Below are positions 1-8,222 of a stretch of DNA of 64,000 nt, in pieces. Position numbers and translations under genes: made by a program. The notes under the pieces are model-generated. The model did no database searches. It saw only the letters and a list, made by a program, of their open reading frames with translations, and was not told where the DNA came from. Position 1 is the first letter of the stretch; every line of letters begins with the position of its first letter. The stretch covers positions 80,276 to 144,275 of the forward strand of contig NZ_FNCA01000006.1 of the NCBI RefSeq assembly GCF_900100715.1. The letters run 5' to 3'. This stretch comes from Methanolobus vulcani. GTDB lineage: Archaea; Halobacteriota; Methanosarcinia; Methanosarcinales; Methanosarcinaceae.

Positions 1-578
1 AAGTTTATGAAGTCAGTAGCCTGCTCTTCACAATCAAGCAGTTGACCCAGATATTCTATAGTGTCATCTCCATCTGCTATGGCAATAATAGAACCATTGA
101 TGGCAACCACAGGAATGCTTCCGAATTTCTCCTGTCTTTCAGTAACCTGTTCACTTATCTGTCCGTTTTTGCTTACGGTGTATCCTTCAATAACAATTTC
201 AGGATCAAGACCAATGACAGTTTCATAGTTTGCTGTCTGGGCATTTCCCCATGAACCAACTACAGGAAGAGATGTATACCGCTCGTCCATAAGCATGTGG
301 TCTATAGGAGTAAATGTGTTCCAGCCTGCAAGTTTTTCAGGTGCAAGCATGTAAACAAGTATGGAATAAGGGCCAGTTGCAGTTACAACACTATCTATTT
401 CAGAAGGCACTGTCAGGTTCCTGCCCAACATATCGGTTATTTCGACTGTCTCTACCGTTTCTTCTTGCTGGACTATGGATTGCTGTGTCTGGTCAGTGCA
501 ACCGCTGATTGCAGTTGCTAAAATTAGAATTAATAAAAAAATACCTAAGGAAATACCTGGATAGAATTTCTTATCCAT
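1..578 (-). CDS. ABC transporter substrate-binding lipoprotein (iron/corrinoid type), C-terminus outside window
   Basis: The reading frame is open from an ATG at 578 to the left window edge, so only about 192 N-terminal residues are visible. A hydrophobic signal peptide ends in a lipobox (ISGC), indicating a lipid-anchored extracytoplasmic protein. The next segment (VEITDMLGR, then VYMLAPEKLAGWN) is the start of the BtuF/FepB-type periplasmic-binding fold used for ferric siderophore, haem or corrinoid uptake. It is a clear tandem paralog of the gene at 668-1753: they share the TDMLGR, YMLAPEK, IVIEGYT and LLDCEEQATDFINF segments. The permease and ATPase genes are not visible and may lie to the left. 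The ligand cannot be told from sequence; iron complexes or corrinoids are both plausible. Confidence 0.85.
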   Translation of the reverse strand, partial: MDKKFYPGISLGIFLLILILATAISGCTDQTQQSIVQQEETVETVEITDMLGRNLTVPSEIDSVVTATGPYSILVYMLAPEKLAGWNTFTPIDHMLMDERYTSLPVVGSWGNAQTANYETVIGLDPEIVIEGYTVSKNGQISEQVTERQEKFGSIPVVAINGSIIAIADGDDTIEYLGQLLDCEEQATDFIN

Positions 579-609
579 TTTTTCACTACCTTTTGTTTTA
601 TTTTAAATA

Positions 610-647
610 AAGCACAGGTAGGAAGGTTTGTGCGAATACCTGTGCTT
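610..647 (-). terminator. Inverted repeat between the two binding-protein genes
   Basis: Perfect 11-bp arms at 610-620 and 637-647 around a 16-nt loop, lying 20 nt past the stop of the 668-1753 gene on its coding strand and followed by an A/T-rich run. It could end transcription of the upstream gene or lower expression of the gene beginning at 578. Confidence 0.5.
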
Positions 648-667
648 ATCATTATTTTTGAATCCGG

Positions 668-1753
668 TTAAGGATTCAGCAGTGATTTCAGTTCCTCGTC
701 TGTGAGATTATAATGCAGGAACTGTGAATAGAAATCACGTGTAGTCTGTTCCATATCCATATCTTCGAAAAGATCTGGATACAATACTGTGGCTGTCCAT
801 GCGGTTCCGATAATGAGATGTGGTCCCTGTGGCCTGTCTATCCAGCAGAATGGATTTAGTGGTGACAGGTAGACACGCTTGTTCTGTACAGCGTCGATGT
901 TCTCCCAGAGTGGATCGGAGTAAACTGTATTGTAGAACTGGGCATTGGATGTGAGGATTACTTCCGGATTCCATTCGATTACCTGTTCAATGGATACTGG
1001 TGTCATTCCATTTCCAGGGGTAAGGGAACAGTTAGCAACATTTATACCGCCACATATATCGATTACCTGTGAATGCTGTGATCCCGAAGGGTCTGTAGCA
1101 AGTCCTTTTGGTCCTTCTGCATAGTAGACTCTTACCTTTTCATCGTCTGGAATATCGGATACCTTGCTTTCAATTTCATCAAGGACCCCGGCTCTGAAGT
1201 TTATGAAGTCAGTAGCCTGTTCTTCACAATCAAGGAGTTTTCCTACATACTCAATTGTAGGGTCGGAGTCTTCTACAAAAATAATCGAATCATCAACGGC
1301 TACAACCGGAATATTTCCGAATGATTCCTGCCTGCGTTCGATTGCTTCATTTATCTGGCCGTCGGTTGTGTATCCTTCTATTACGATATCAGGATGAATG
1401 TTGATGATTGTCTCGTAATTCCCTGTCTGTGTGCCGAACCACCCGCCAAGAACTGGCAAATTGAGGTATTCGTCATTCATCAATGTGTGATTAAAAGTGT
1501 TAAGAAAATTCCAGCCTGCTACTTTTTCAGGTGCAAGCATGTAAACAAGGATTGTAGAAGGAGGGGATGTAGCGTAAACCGATGTGATATCTTCGGGTAC
1601 TGTCAGTTCCCTGCCAAGCATATCCGTGATTTCCACCGTATTATTTGTAGTATACTGTACCTGTTCTGCTCCGGTCTGTTCCATGCAACCACATGCAGTA
1701 ACAGCCAGCAGAACCATAAAAATGAGGAGTAATGTACCATTTTTTACGTTCAT
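668..1753 (-). CDS. ABC transporter substrate-binding lipoprotein (iron/corrinoid type)
   Basis: A complete 361-residue extracytoplasmic solute-binding protein. Residues 1-20 form a signal peptide with lipobox V-T-A-C21, so it should be anchored by a lipidated Cys21. The rest matches the periplasmic-binding family of BtuF/FepB/FhuD: TDMLGRELTVPEDI near the N-terminus, VVAVDD in the middle, and a C-terminal lobe containing WIDRPQGPHLIIG. The gene is followed 89 bp downstream by a close paralog on the same strand (578 to the window edge), which suggests tandem duplication with ligand diversification. A TATA-like element and a 20-bp palindrome lie just upstream (1788-1819), fitting metal- or cofactor-responsive control. 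Substrate identity (ferric chelate, haem, corrinoid) is not decidable from the sequence. Confidence 0.85.
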   Translation of the reverse strand: MNVKNGTLLLIFMVLLAVTACGCMEQTGAEQVQYTTNNTVEITDMLGRELTVPEDITSVYATSPPSTILVYMLAPEKVAGWNFLNTFNHTLMNDEYLNLPVLGGWFGTQTGNYETIINIHPDIVIEGYTTDGQINEAIERRQESFGNIPVVAVDDSIIFVEDSDPTIEYVGKLLDCEEQATDFINFRAGVLDEIESKVSDIPDDEKVRVYYAEGPKGLATDPSGSQHSQVIDICGGINVANCSLTPGNGMTPVSIEQVIEWNPEVILTSNAQFYNTVYSDPLWENIDAVQNKRVYLSPLNPFCWIDRPQGPHLIIGTAWTATVLYPDLFEDMDMEQTTRDFYSQFLHYNLTDEELKSLLNP

Positions 1754-1787
1754 GACAACACCTGTAAAACATTAATTGTTTTTATCG

Positions 1788-1819
1788 TTATGTTCTGAGA
1801 AACATAATGGTATAAAAAG
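1788..1819 (-). promoter_or_regulatory. Candidate promoter and operator of the binding-protein genes
   Basis: On the minus strand an archaeal TATA-like box (CTTTTTATA, around 1811-1819) is followed by a 7-6-7 palindrome, TTATGTT at 1788-1794 and AACATAA at 1801-1807, at about the distance expected for the transcription start. An operator overlapping the start site would suit a repressor; which one is unknown. Confidence 0.4.
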
Positions 1820-1996
1820 ATATACGTTGAATGGCTTATGAGCTAAATATTATATTTCCAATGTAGGCTTTCAATTCATTCAAAAAAGTGGTAACTTTTA
1901 ACGATTACACCTGCCGAGTGCTAAAAAAGTAATAGTGTCAACTCAGGTATCAACATCAAATAAAACAACGAATTTGATAAATAATAAATTAAAGAA

Positions 1997-2093
1997 CGGG
2001 CCTGCCGCGATTCGAACACGAGTCGATGGGTATCTTCGTACCATTGTGGTCACATCGAAGCCCATCAGGATATCCTGGCTACCCTACAGGCCC
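1997..2093 (-). tRNA. tRNA-Arg (anticodon TCG) with a probable 23-nt intron
   Basis: Read on the minus strand the acceptor arms GGGCCTG (2087-2093) and CAGGCCC (1998-2004) pair perfectly. A T-arm with TTCGAAT loop and a D-arm (GGGT/ATCC) fit a class I tRNA, with a G discriminator at 1997 and no encoded CCA. The anticodon stem ATGGG/CCCAT encloses CTTCGA, then an extra segment at about 2032-2054, then A38. CTTCG can pair with CGAAG inside that segment, leaving a 3-nt bulge on the 3' side, as in archaeal bulge-helix-bulge introns at position 37/38. Removing it gives a mature tRNA of about 73 nt plus discriminator with anticodon TCG. The tRNA call is firm; the anticodon rests on the intron placement. 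Confidence 0.75.
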
Positions 2094-2152
2094 GCAAAGC
2101 AACTACTCATTGCTACGGGCGGTATTAAAGGTTTCTATTATACATATCATTT

Positions 2153-2902
2153 TCATAAAAGTCCTGATAACATTTTAGCTGCCATCAGCCAAAGCACGAT
2201 TCCAAACATTTTCTGAAGTGTTTCCGCTCTGACCCTGCTATGCATGAGATGGGATCCCAGTTGTGCTCCGGAAAATGCGGCAATGATTATGGAGATGATC
2301 AAACTAATATCCGGGTTCCAGGAAGGAACATGGGCAATAAATGCGGATATGGACGTAAAGAAAACCATAAACCCTGAGCTTGCTGCGGCTTTTTTCATAT
2401 CGAATCCGATTATAAGTAACAGAGGAACGATCAATGATCCTCCTCCTATACCAACCATGCCTGATATCATTCCTATAAGGAGTCCGCAGATGACTACCAG
2501 CAAGTATTTGACCTTTCCTTTGACCTGTTTTCTTTTGTACAGTATCTGCACTTTTGAAAATATCATCTCTTCACCTACAAATAACATCAGTAGGGAAAGC
2601 ATAAACAAAAGGAGATCAACGGGTGCTATTTTTGTGAAGAATGCGCCTATTTGTGCTCCTATTGTGGATGCAAATACAAAAGGTATAGCTGTTTTGAAAT
2701 CCACCATGTGCTTCCTGACATATGTAATAGCTGCCGATCCTGAAGTGGTGAAGTTCAAAAACAGAGCGGTAGTAACAGAAAAGATGAAATCTCCGGTAAG
2801 CCAGTAAAAAAATGGTACATAGAATATAGCTCCGCCAAGTCCTATCATTGAAAAAAAAGCAGATGCACAAAAAACAACAAGAGCAATAAGCAGTATTTCC
2901 AT
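2153..2902 (-). CDS. TauE/SafE family membrane permease (sulfite exporter-like)
   Basis: A 249-residue polytopic protein with about eight hydrophobic segments in two inverted halves. Each half starts with the family's glycine-rich signature: SMIGLGGAIFYVP near residue 18 and GMVGIGGGSLIVP near residue 150. The family (formerly DUF81) transports small organosulfur or sulfite-type anions, but substrates of archaeal members are mostly untested. It starts 18 bp after the stop of the RCK-domain gene at 2921-3631 in the same direction, so the three genes 4641 to 2153 may be one transcript. The start ATG at 2902 places the first membrane segment right at the N-terminus. Confidence 0.85.
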   Translation of the reverse strand: MEILLIALVVFCASAFFSMIGLGGAIFYVPFFYWLTGDFIFSVTTALFLNFTTSGSAAITYVRKHMVDFKTAIPFVFASTIGAQIGAFFTKIAPVDLLLFMLSLLMLFVGEEMIFSKVQILYKRKQVKGKVKYLLVVICGLLIGMISGMVGIGGGSLIVPLLLIIGFDMKKAAASSGFMVFFTSISAFIAHVPSWNPDISLIISIIIAAFSGAQLGSHLMHSRVRAETLQKMFGIVLWLMAAKMLSGLL

Positions 2903-2920
2903 TGGTGGCAGTCCGTAAGA

Positions 2921-3631
2921 TCAAATTATTTTGTTCTTTACATACTTTTCCTTGAAACGGGATATCTCTTCTTTTCCGCCTACTACTGCAATGATATCTC
3001 CTTTCAATATCTTTGTGGATGGAAGTATGTCTGTGATGATCTGTCCTTCTCTTTCTATTCCTAAAATGGTACATCCAACTTTGTGCCTGAGACTTATATC
3101 AGCTACAGTCTTGTTTGCAAGGTCGTCAGAATGAGTAATTGTATGTTTTTCAATATCCACACCTTCATAGAGCATGATATCCTCGTCCATTTTCTTGCAT
3201 GAGATATCAATGCATCTTGAGGTCATTTTTGCAAGCATTTGCCCGGCAACTATTGGCAGGGCTGCAACATAATTTGCACCTGCCTTGTATATCTTGTCTA
3301 TGGACTTGTACGAATTTGCCCTTGCAATTATAGTTGAATCGGGGTTAAGTCCTCTTGATATGAGTGTTGCGAACATCACATGGGTATCGTCATTCAGGGT
3401 AACTATGATGGTTGATGCCTGTGGTACTCCTGCCTGAATAAGTATGTCTTCTTCAGTTGCATTCCCCACAACATAATCATAATCCGCACTCTCAAAAGAA
3501 TGAACCTGTGAATCTACGACCACGAATTTGATATCAGCATAAGTTAATGTTTCCACAACCCTTCTGCCAACGTCTCCACATCCGAGAACTACAATATGAT
3601 CTTTGTGTCCTGAGTTTTCCATATTATTCAC
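2921..3631 (-). CDS. TrkA/KtrA-type potassium channel regulatory protein (RCK domains)
   Basis: 236 residues with a TrkA-N Rossmann domain (GCGDVGRRV near residue 17, NAD-binding type) followed by a TrkA-C domain (about residues 155-225, ending in the GDIIAVVG segment). Such proteins form gating rings that bind nucleotides and control K+ flux. It probably starts at the GTG at 3631, overlapping the stop of the upstream channel gene by 4 bp (GTGA), which indicates translational coupling; an in-frame ATG at 3622 is possible. The coupling suggests it works with, or duplicates, the RCK module of the neighbouring channel. Confidence 0.85.
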   Translation of the reverse strand: MNNMENSGHKDHIVVLGCGDVGRRVVETLTYADIKFVVVDSQVHSFESADYDYVVGNATEEDILIQAGVPQASTIIVTLNDDTHVMFATLISRGLNPDSTIIARANSYKSIDKIYKAGANYVAALPIVAGQMLAKMTSRCIDISCKKMDEDIMLYEGVDIEKHTITHSDDLANKTVADISLRHKVGCTILGIEREGQIITDILPSTKILKGDIIAVVGGKEEISRFKEKYVKNKII

Positions 3632-4641
3632 TCCGCGGATTGTGTTAGTTTCTTAAGTTTCGATAGCTGTTCATTGGAACCTATTGCAAGGAGCACCGAA
3701 TTGTCTTTGATGATATCTTCAGGCTTGATTACAAACGTCAGGCTTCCACCCTTCCACATTCCTACAACGTTTGCACCTGTCTTTTCCCTTATGGCTGCAT
3801 TCTTCATGGTTTTACCCATCAACGGGCTTTTAGGATAGATGGGTAATTCCACAATGCTGACCCCTTCAAAGAATTCCGTTGCACCGGTGAGCCTGTTGAC
3901 GAATGGATCAGCAGCCTTTCTTCCGATGAACCTGCCGAATAGTTCCTTTGGTGAAACAACACTTGTTGCTCCTGCATATTTCAGGTATTTCTTGTTAGCC
4001 CTGTCCTCAACCATAGCAATGATATTCACTTCACTGATATTGCGTGCTGTCAGCACGATGTTTGCATTCATCTCATCGCTTCTGTTTGCTATCAGGAAAC
4101 GGGCTTCTTTTATGTTTGCATTCTTAAGGGTTTCTTCCTCACTTACAAGTCCGTAAATTGCATGGATATTCCTTTTTAGCAGTTCCATTACAAGTTCAGC
4201 TTCTTCTTCAACAAGGATATACGGGATGTTGTTCTCCTTTAGCTCCTCGATAAGTGTTTCAATAAGCCTGTTATATCCACAAATAATAATGTGATCTGTA
4301 AGCTTTTTCGGTGCTTTGGAAGGAATATTGGACTGGATCTTTTTTTCCATCCAGGGAATTATCACAAGAGTGAAAAGTATGCCAAATACCAGTGGGATTC
4401 CTGTCAGCTGGACAAAGACAGCATACATCTTCCCTATAGGGGATGTCATTGTTATGTCCCCGTATCCCACTGTTGTCAGGGTGGTCACCACCCAGTAAAT
4501 GGCATCATAGATATTGACATACTGTGTCTGACCCTCGTGTATCATAATCTCCACAAAAATAATCATGTACACCATTATTATGGCAAGTGCTCCCAGTACT
4601 GATTTTAGAAGCGTTTTATGCCAAAGGTGTCTTCTTTTCAT
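3628..4641 (-). CDS. Two-TM potassium channel with RCK domain (MthK-like)
   Basis: 337 residues. TM1 spans about residues 14-34, the pore loop carries the K+ selectivity filter TTVGYGD at 56-62, and TM2 covers about 75-95. The cytoplasmic part has a TrkA-N/RCK Rossmann domain starting with IIICGYN (about residue 113) and a TrkA-C domain near the C-terminus. This is the architecture of the calcium-gated MthK channel of methanogens. The last codons overlap the GTG start of the separate RCK gene downstream. Calcium-site residues were not assigned, so the gating ligand is open. Confidence 0.9.
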   Translation of the reverse strand: MKRRHLWHKTLLKSVLGALAIIMVYMIIFVEIMIHEGQTQYVNIYDAIYWVVTTLTTVGYGDITMTSPIGKMYAVFVQLTGIPLVFGILFTLVIIPWMEKKIQSNIPSKAPKKLTDHIIICGYNRLIETLIEELKENNIPYILVEEEAELVMELLKRNIHAIYGLVSEEETLKNANIKEARFLIANRSDEMNANIVLTARNISEVNIIAMVEDRANKKYLKYAGATSVVSPKELFGRFIGRKAADPFVNRLTGATEFFEGVSIVELPIYPKSPLMGKTMKNAAIREKTGANVVGMWKGGSLTFVIKPEDIIKDNSVLLAIGSNEQLSKLKKLTQSAE

Positions 4642-4688
4642 GTAGTTCCCCTGTTTTATACATTTTAGATTCTTATTCTCATCCAGTC

Positions 4689-6428
4689 TCAGAACCCATG
4701 TACAAGGTACGGTCCGATCACCATGAAAATGAATGAGAATAATATCATCATTGCAAATGTAGCCGATATCATTGCTGACACATTTTCTGCTTTTTCTTCA
4801 TTTCCTGTTACCTTGTAAATTAAGGAATTCATAGAATCCCTGAAAACGTGTCCTCCATCAAGAGGTACTGCCGGAAGACAGTTGAACAGACCCACATAGA
4901 AATTAAGCCAGCCTACCCACAGGAGAGTGTTTGCAAGCCAGAAAACTCCTATTCCGAAAGGTTCGGCCCATCCCACAGGCATGTAGAATTGGGAAAGTGT
5001 TTCACTGAAACCCGGGAATCCATTTCCTGTAAATCCACTTATTGGCAGTATAAGTATGAGGTACCATCCTGCCAGACTTCCAAGCATGCCAGGAATGCCC
5101 TTTAATAGTTCAAGGTATTCTGCTGCCGGATATTCACCAACGGAAAAACCAAGTGATGTTACTACATTTCCTCCAGAGGCTGTTGTAACTCCAAGGAACC
5201 CTCTTCCTTCATAATCAGGATGCTCTGCAAGAGTGACCTTGTATTCAGTTGTTTCTCCTTTATCGTTTTCAACCACAGCTGATATTTCCTGCCCGGGAGT
5301 GCTTTTACTGAGTATTTCGTTAAAATCGGTATAGGTGTAAATCGGTTTTCCATCAATGTAGAGGATATGTGTACCAGCTTCCATTCCTGCTGCTTCTGCA
5401 GGTGTGCCCTCAACTATGCTCTGTATAAGGATGCCTTTAGGGTCAATATTTGTATTCCCAATTTGAAGGTCATAACTTGACACCACGCGATCCGTGGCCG
5501 CATAGACAGTTACACTTGTGCCGGTTTCAAGTCCGTCGAGATAATCAAGCATTTCATTTACATTGTTGATCTTTGTGTCATCAAGTTGTGTTATTACCAT
5601 GTTTTCCCGGATGCCTGCTGAATATGCAGGGCTATCCGGGGAAATGTCCACAACCATAGTATCTCCAAGAGGTGTCAGTGAACCGAGCACCGGTCCAAAA
5701 AGTAGTGCAAAGGCCAGAAAAGCTACCACGAAGTTTGCCATGACACCTGCTGCAAGTATTCTTGCTCTCTGTTTACGGGTAGCTACTTTTTCATCGTCTT
5801 TGACAACTTTCTTTTCTTCGGCCTTGTTGTCTATTACTATTCCAAGGCGCCTGTCTCCATAAGGGTCGTTCTCATCATTTAGCTCTTCTTCTTCCTGTTT
5901 TCCGAAGAGTTCTTCCTCATCAGGTTCTGCAAAGCCACCTATAGGAACAACAGCAAGCAGTATGCCCATTGATTTGACCCTGATATCTTCCACTCTGCAT
6001 AGTATTGCGTGTGAGAATTCATGGACAACAAGTGTGACAAGTAGTGCAATGGTACCCCATACAAGAGGTATGAACTCATTGACACCTGGTATCAGGAATA
6101 TATTCCTTGCCTCGTTGAATTTGCTTGGCTCCGGCATTGTGTTTGCCTCATACGATGCCAGCATGGCAAGGTCAGAAAGGATAACAAAAAGGAACATTGC
6201 TATCATTCCTATGAACATAAGTCTGATGCCAATATCTGCATAGACTCTCCATGCCTTTTTAGGTATGGCCAGCTTGTCAAGTAATTTCAGTCCTTTTGTT
6301 GTCCTGATCATCAGAACAGGGCCATAGGCACTGATGTTGTATTTTTCAAGTATTCCTTTTCTGTCAAGTGCTATTACAACGATCCAGTAAAGCAAAAAAA
6401 TTGCAGCTGCAATGTATATTCCGTCCAA
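4689..6428 (-). CDS. Site-2 protease family intramembrane metalloprotease (M50) with two PDZ domains
   Basis: 579 residues starting with TTG at 6428, supported by GGAGAG about 8 nt upstream. Membrane segments flank the zinc motif HEFSH at residues 136-140. The second metal motif, NCLPAVPLDGGH, lies near residue 520, so the catalytic set of the M50 family is present. An acidic cytoplasmic-looking insert follows the first catalytic segment, and two PDZ domains occupy about residues 255-330 and 345-420. Such proteases cut substrates inside the membrane after a first extracytoplasmic cleavage, typically to release regulators or degrade misfolded proteins. No substrate is suggested by the neighbours, which are K+ transport genes and, divergently, ftsZ. 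Confidence 0.9.
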   Translation of the reverse strand: MDGIYIAAAIFLLYWIVVIALDRKGILEKYNISAYGPVLMIRTTKGLKLLDKLAIPKKAWRVYADIGIRLMFIGMIAMFLFVILSDLAMLASYEANTMPEPSKFNEARNIFLIPGVNEFIPLVWGTIALLVTLVVHEFSHAILCRVEDIRVKSMGILLAVVPIGGFAEPDEEELFGKQEEEELNDENDPYGDRRLGIVIDNKAEEKKVVKDDEKVATRKQRARILAAGVMANFVVAFLAFALLFGPVLGSLTPLGDTMVVDISPDSPAYSAGIRENMVITQLDDTKINNVNEMLDYLDGLETGTSVTVYAATDRVVSSYDLQIGNTNIDPKGILIQSIVEGTPAEAAGMEAGTHILYIDGKPIYTYTDFNEILSKSTPGQEISAVVENDKGETTEYKVTLAEHPDYEGRGFLGVTTASGGNVVTSLGFSVGEYPAAEYLELLKGIPGMLGSLAGWYLILILPISGFTGNGFPGFSETLSQFYMPVGWAEPFGIGVFWLANTLLWVGWLNFYVGLFNCLPAVPLDGGHVFRDSMNSLIYKVTGNEEKAENVSAMISATFAMMILFSFIFMVIGPYLVHGF

Positions 6429-6911
6429 AAAAACTCTCCGGCGTTTGGTATTTTCGGTTGAAGTCGATAATTAGCTATTTTCAAAAATAATCATCAAGAT
6501 TATTTTTAAGATAAATTAGATTTGTTTCTTAATTCTCTTTACGAGGTATATATCTTTGTCATATTAAATGATAAGAATGATATATAATTGATTGGGCAAA
6601 AATTAGGCAAAAATATTCTGATATTACTGGTCTTACTATTTTTATACAGTACATAAATATAAAAACTAAGCAGGTTAAATTTATATAGTTTCTTTCTCAA
6701 ATGTAATATTTAATGTTTGCCAGCTTTCCGGGGTCTTTTTTTGTAGGATGTTTCAAACTTGCATAAAAGGATAAGTATAAAAACAATAAAGGAAATATAG
6801 CAATTACAGAATTACAAAACGTTGATAAACGTTGATGAATGGTTACAGTAAAATCGAGCAACAACTAAAAACCAGAACACTATACCGTAATGTTACTAAA
6901 TCCGTGAGGGG
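6429..6911. promoter_or_regulatory. Divergent intergenic region with ftsZ promoter and short direct repeats
   Basis: 483 bp of A/T-rich DNA between the protease and ftsZ with no credible gene. A TATA-like box (AGTATAAAAAC, 6774-6784) would place a start near 6805-6810. Immediately after comes a perfect tandem repeat of AAACGTTGAT (6817-6836). Further left, GGCAAAAAT occurs twice with a 2-nt gap around 6595-6614. Several other TATA-like stretches near 6640-6690 may serve either strand. Confidence 0.4.
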
Positions 6912-8114
6912 ATGAAAGTGCAGTCAATAGTTCAGGAAGCGTTAAAACACACAGAGAAAGAGAAAGCGTACCGCCAGTCAATCGCAATTAACGACGACCA
7001 GTTCGATATTCTTGGTCAGCCAAGGATCATGATAGTCGGATGCGGTGGTGCAGGTAATAACACTATCAACAGACTTTATAATATGGGTATTGAAGGTGCT
7101 GAAACAGTAGCTATCAACACTGACAAGCAACACCTTGACCTCATTCGTGCAGACAAGAAGATTCTCGTGGGCAAGACACTTACCCGCGGTCTTGGTGCAG
7201 GAGGATACCCGGAAGTTGGTGCAAAGGCAGCAGAACTTGCCCGCGGCACACTTGAAGAGATCTTCAAGAATGCAGACCTTGTTTTCGTTACAGCAGGTAT
7301 GGGAGGAGGAACCGGTACTGGTGTCGCTCCTGTAGTAGCTGAGATCGCAAAGGAACAGGGCGCAATTGTCGTAGGTATGGTCTCAAGTCCTTTCAGAGTT
7401 GAAAGGGCAAGAGCAGTCAAGGCAGAGGAAGGACTTGAAGAGTTCCGCCGCGCTGCAGACACTGTTATCGTACTTGATAACAACAGACTCCTTGAGTACG
7501 TACCAAACCTTCCGATCGACCAGGCATTCTCAGTAATGGACCAGATTATTTCCGAGACTGTAAAGGGAATCACAGAAACTATCACACAGCCTTCACTTAT
7601 CAACATCGACTACGCTGACATCAGAGCTATCATGGGATGTGGCGGCGTTGCAGTAATGCTTGTTGGTGAGAGCAAGAACCAGGATAAGAGTGACGATGTA
7701 GTTCGCGCAGCACTTAACCACCCACTTCTTGATGTGGATTACAGAGGCGCAACAGGCAGTCTTGTACACATCACCGGTGGTCCTGATCTCAGTCTAAAAG
7801 AGGCTGAAGAGATCGCTGCTTCACTCACATACGAGCTTTCATCCAGTGCAAATGTCATCTGGGGAGCACGTATCACTCCAGAGTATGAGGGCAGGGTACG
7901 TGTAATGGCTATTATGACCGGCGTCCAGTCAGCACAGATCCTTGGACAGCCACAGAGCAGTATGTCATACGAGCCAGCAGCTGTTTCAAGCAGAGAAGAG
8001 GCACCACGTGCATACAGACGTGCAAGCACATCTGTGAACAAGGTCAGCCGTTCCGTTGTTGAACCAATTCAGTCCAGGGGCAACGGCGGATCTATCATTG
8101 ACATTATTCACTGA
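6912..8114 (+). CDS. ftsZ: Cell division protein FtsZ
   Basis: 400 residues, the tubulin-like GTPase that polymerises into the division ring. The GTP-binding elements are intact: GCGGAGNN at 43-50, the tubulin signature GGGTGTG at 131-137, and the T7-loop region [11 protein letters not shown] for catalysis across subunits. The N-terminal tail begins [12 protein letters not shown], resembling archaeal FtsZ1-type proteins. After the core there is a linker of about 50 residues (roughly 345-390) and a short hydrophobic tail (SIIDIIH) that may be a partner-binding peptide. The start ATG at 6912 follows GTGAGGGG; a GTG two codons later is also possible. Two hairpins, the second followed by a T-run, lie just downstream. 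Confidence 0.95.
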   Translation: MKVQSIVQEALKHTEKEKAYRQSIAINDDQFDILGQPRIMIVGCGGAGNNTINRLYNMGIEGAETVAINTDKQHLDLIRADKKILVGKTLTRGLGAGGYPEVGAKAAELARGTLEEIFKNADLVFVTAGMGGGTGTGVAPVVAEIAKEQGAIVVGMVSSPFRVERARAVKAEEGLEEFRRAADTVIVLDNNRLLEYVPNLPIDQAFSVMDQIISETVKGITETITQPSLINIDYADIRAIMGCGGVAVMLVGESKNQDKSDDVVRAALNHPLLDVDYRGATGSLVHITGGPDLSLKEAEEIAASLTYELSSSANVIWGARITPEYEGRVRVMAIMTGVQSAQILGQPQSSMSYEPAAVSSREEAPRAYRRASTSVNKVSRSVVEPIQSRGNGGSIIDIIH

Positions 8115-8133
8115 TTGATTTAATTAGTATCAG

Positions 8134-8202
8134 TCCGGCATTAAGCCGGATCTGCCAATTTTCCGAAATAGATTTTAGAAATTGGCAGATATTCTTTTTT
8201 AC
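8134..8202 (+). terminator. Double-hairpin terminator after ftsZ
   Basis: A small hairpin TCCGGC/GCCGGA (8134-8139, 8145-8150) is followed by a longer one with 12-13 bp arms (8150-8162 and 8178-8190) and a TTCTTTTTT run. It lies about 20 bp after the ftsZ stop. Confidence 0.7.
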
Positions 8203-8222
8203 TTTCACTACTATTTCCATTC

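Noticed and set aside
2244-2807. Long plus-strand open frame opposite the TauE-like permease
   Set aside because: Shadow of the minus-strand gene; the minus-strand product has the family signatures and membrane topology, the plus-strand translation has none.
7076-7606. 176-residue frame opposite ftsZ
   Set aside because: Antisense of a highly conserved gene with strong codon bias; Ser/Ala/Pro-rich translation typical of shadow frames.
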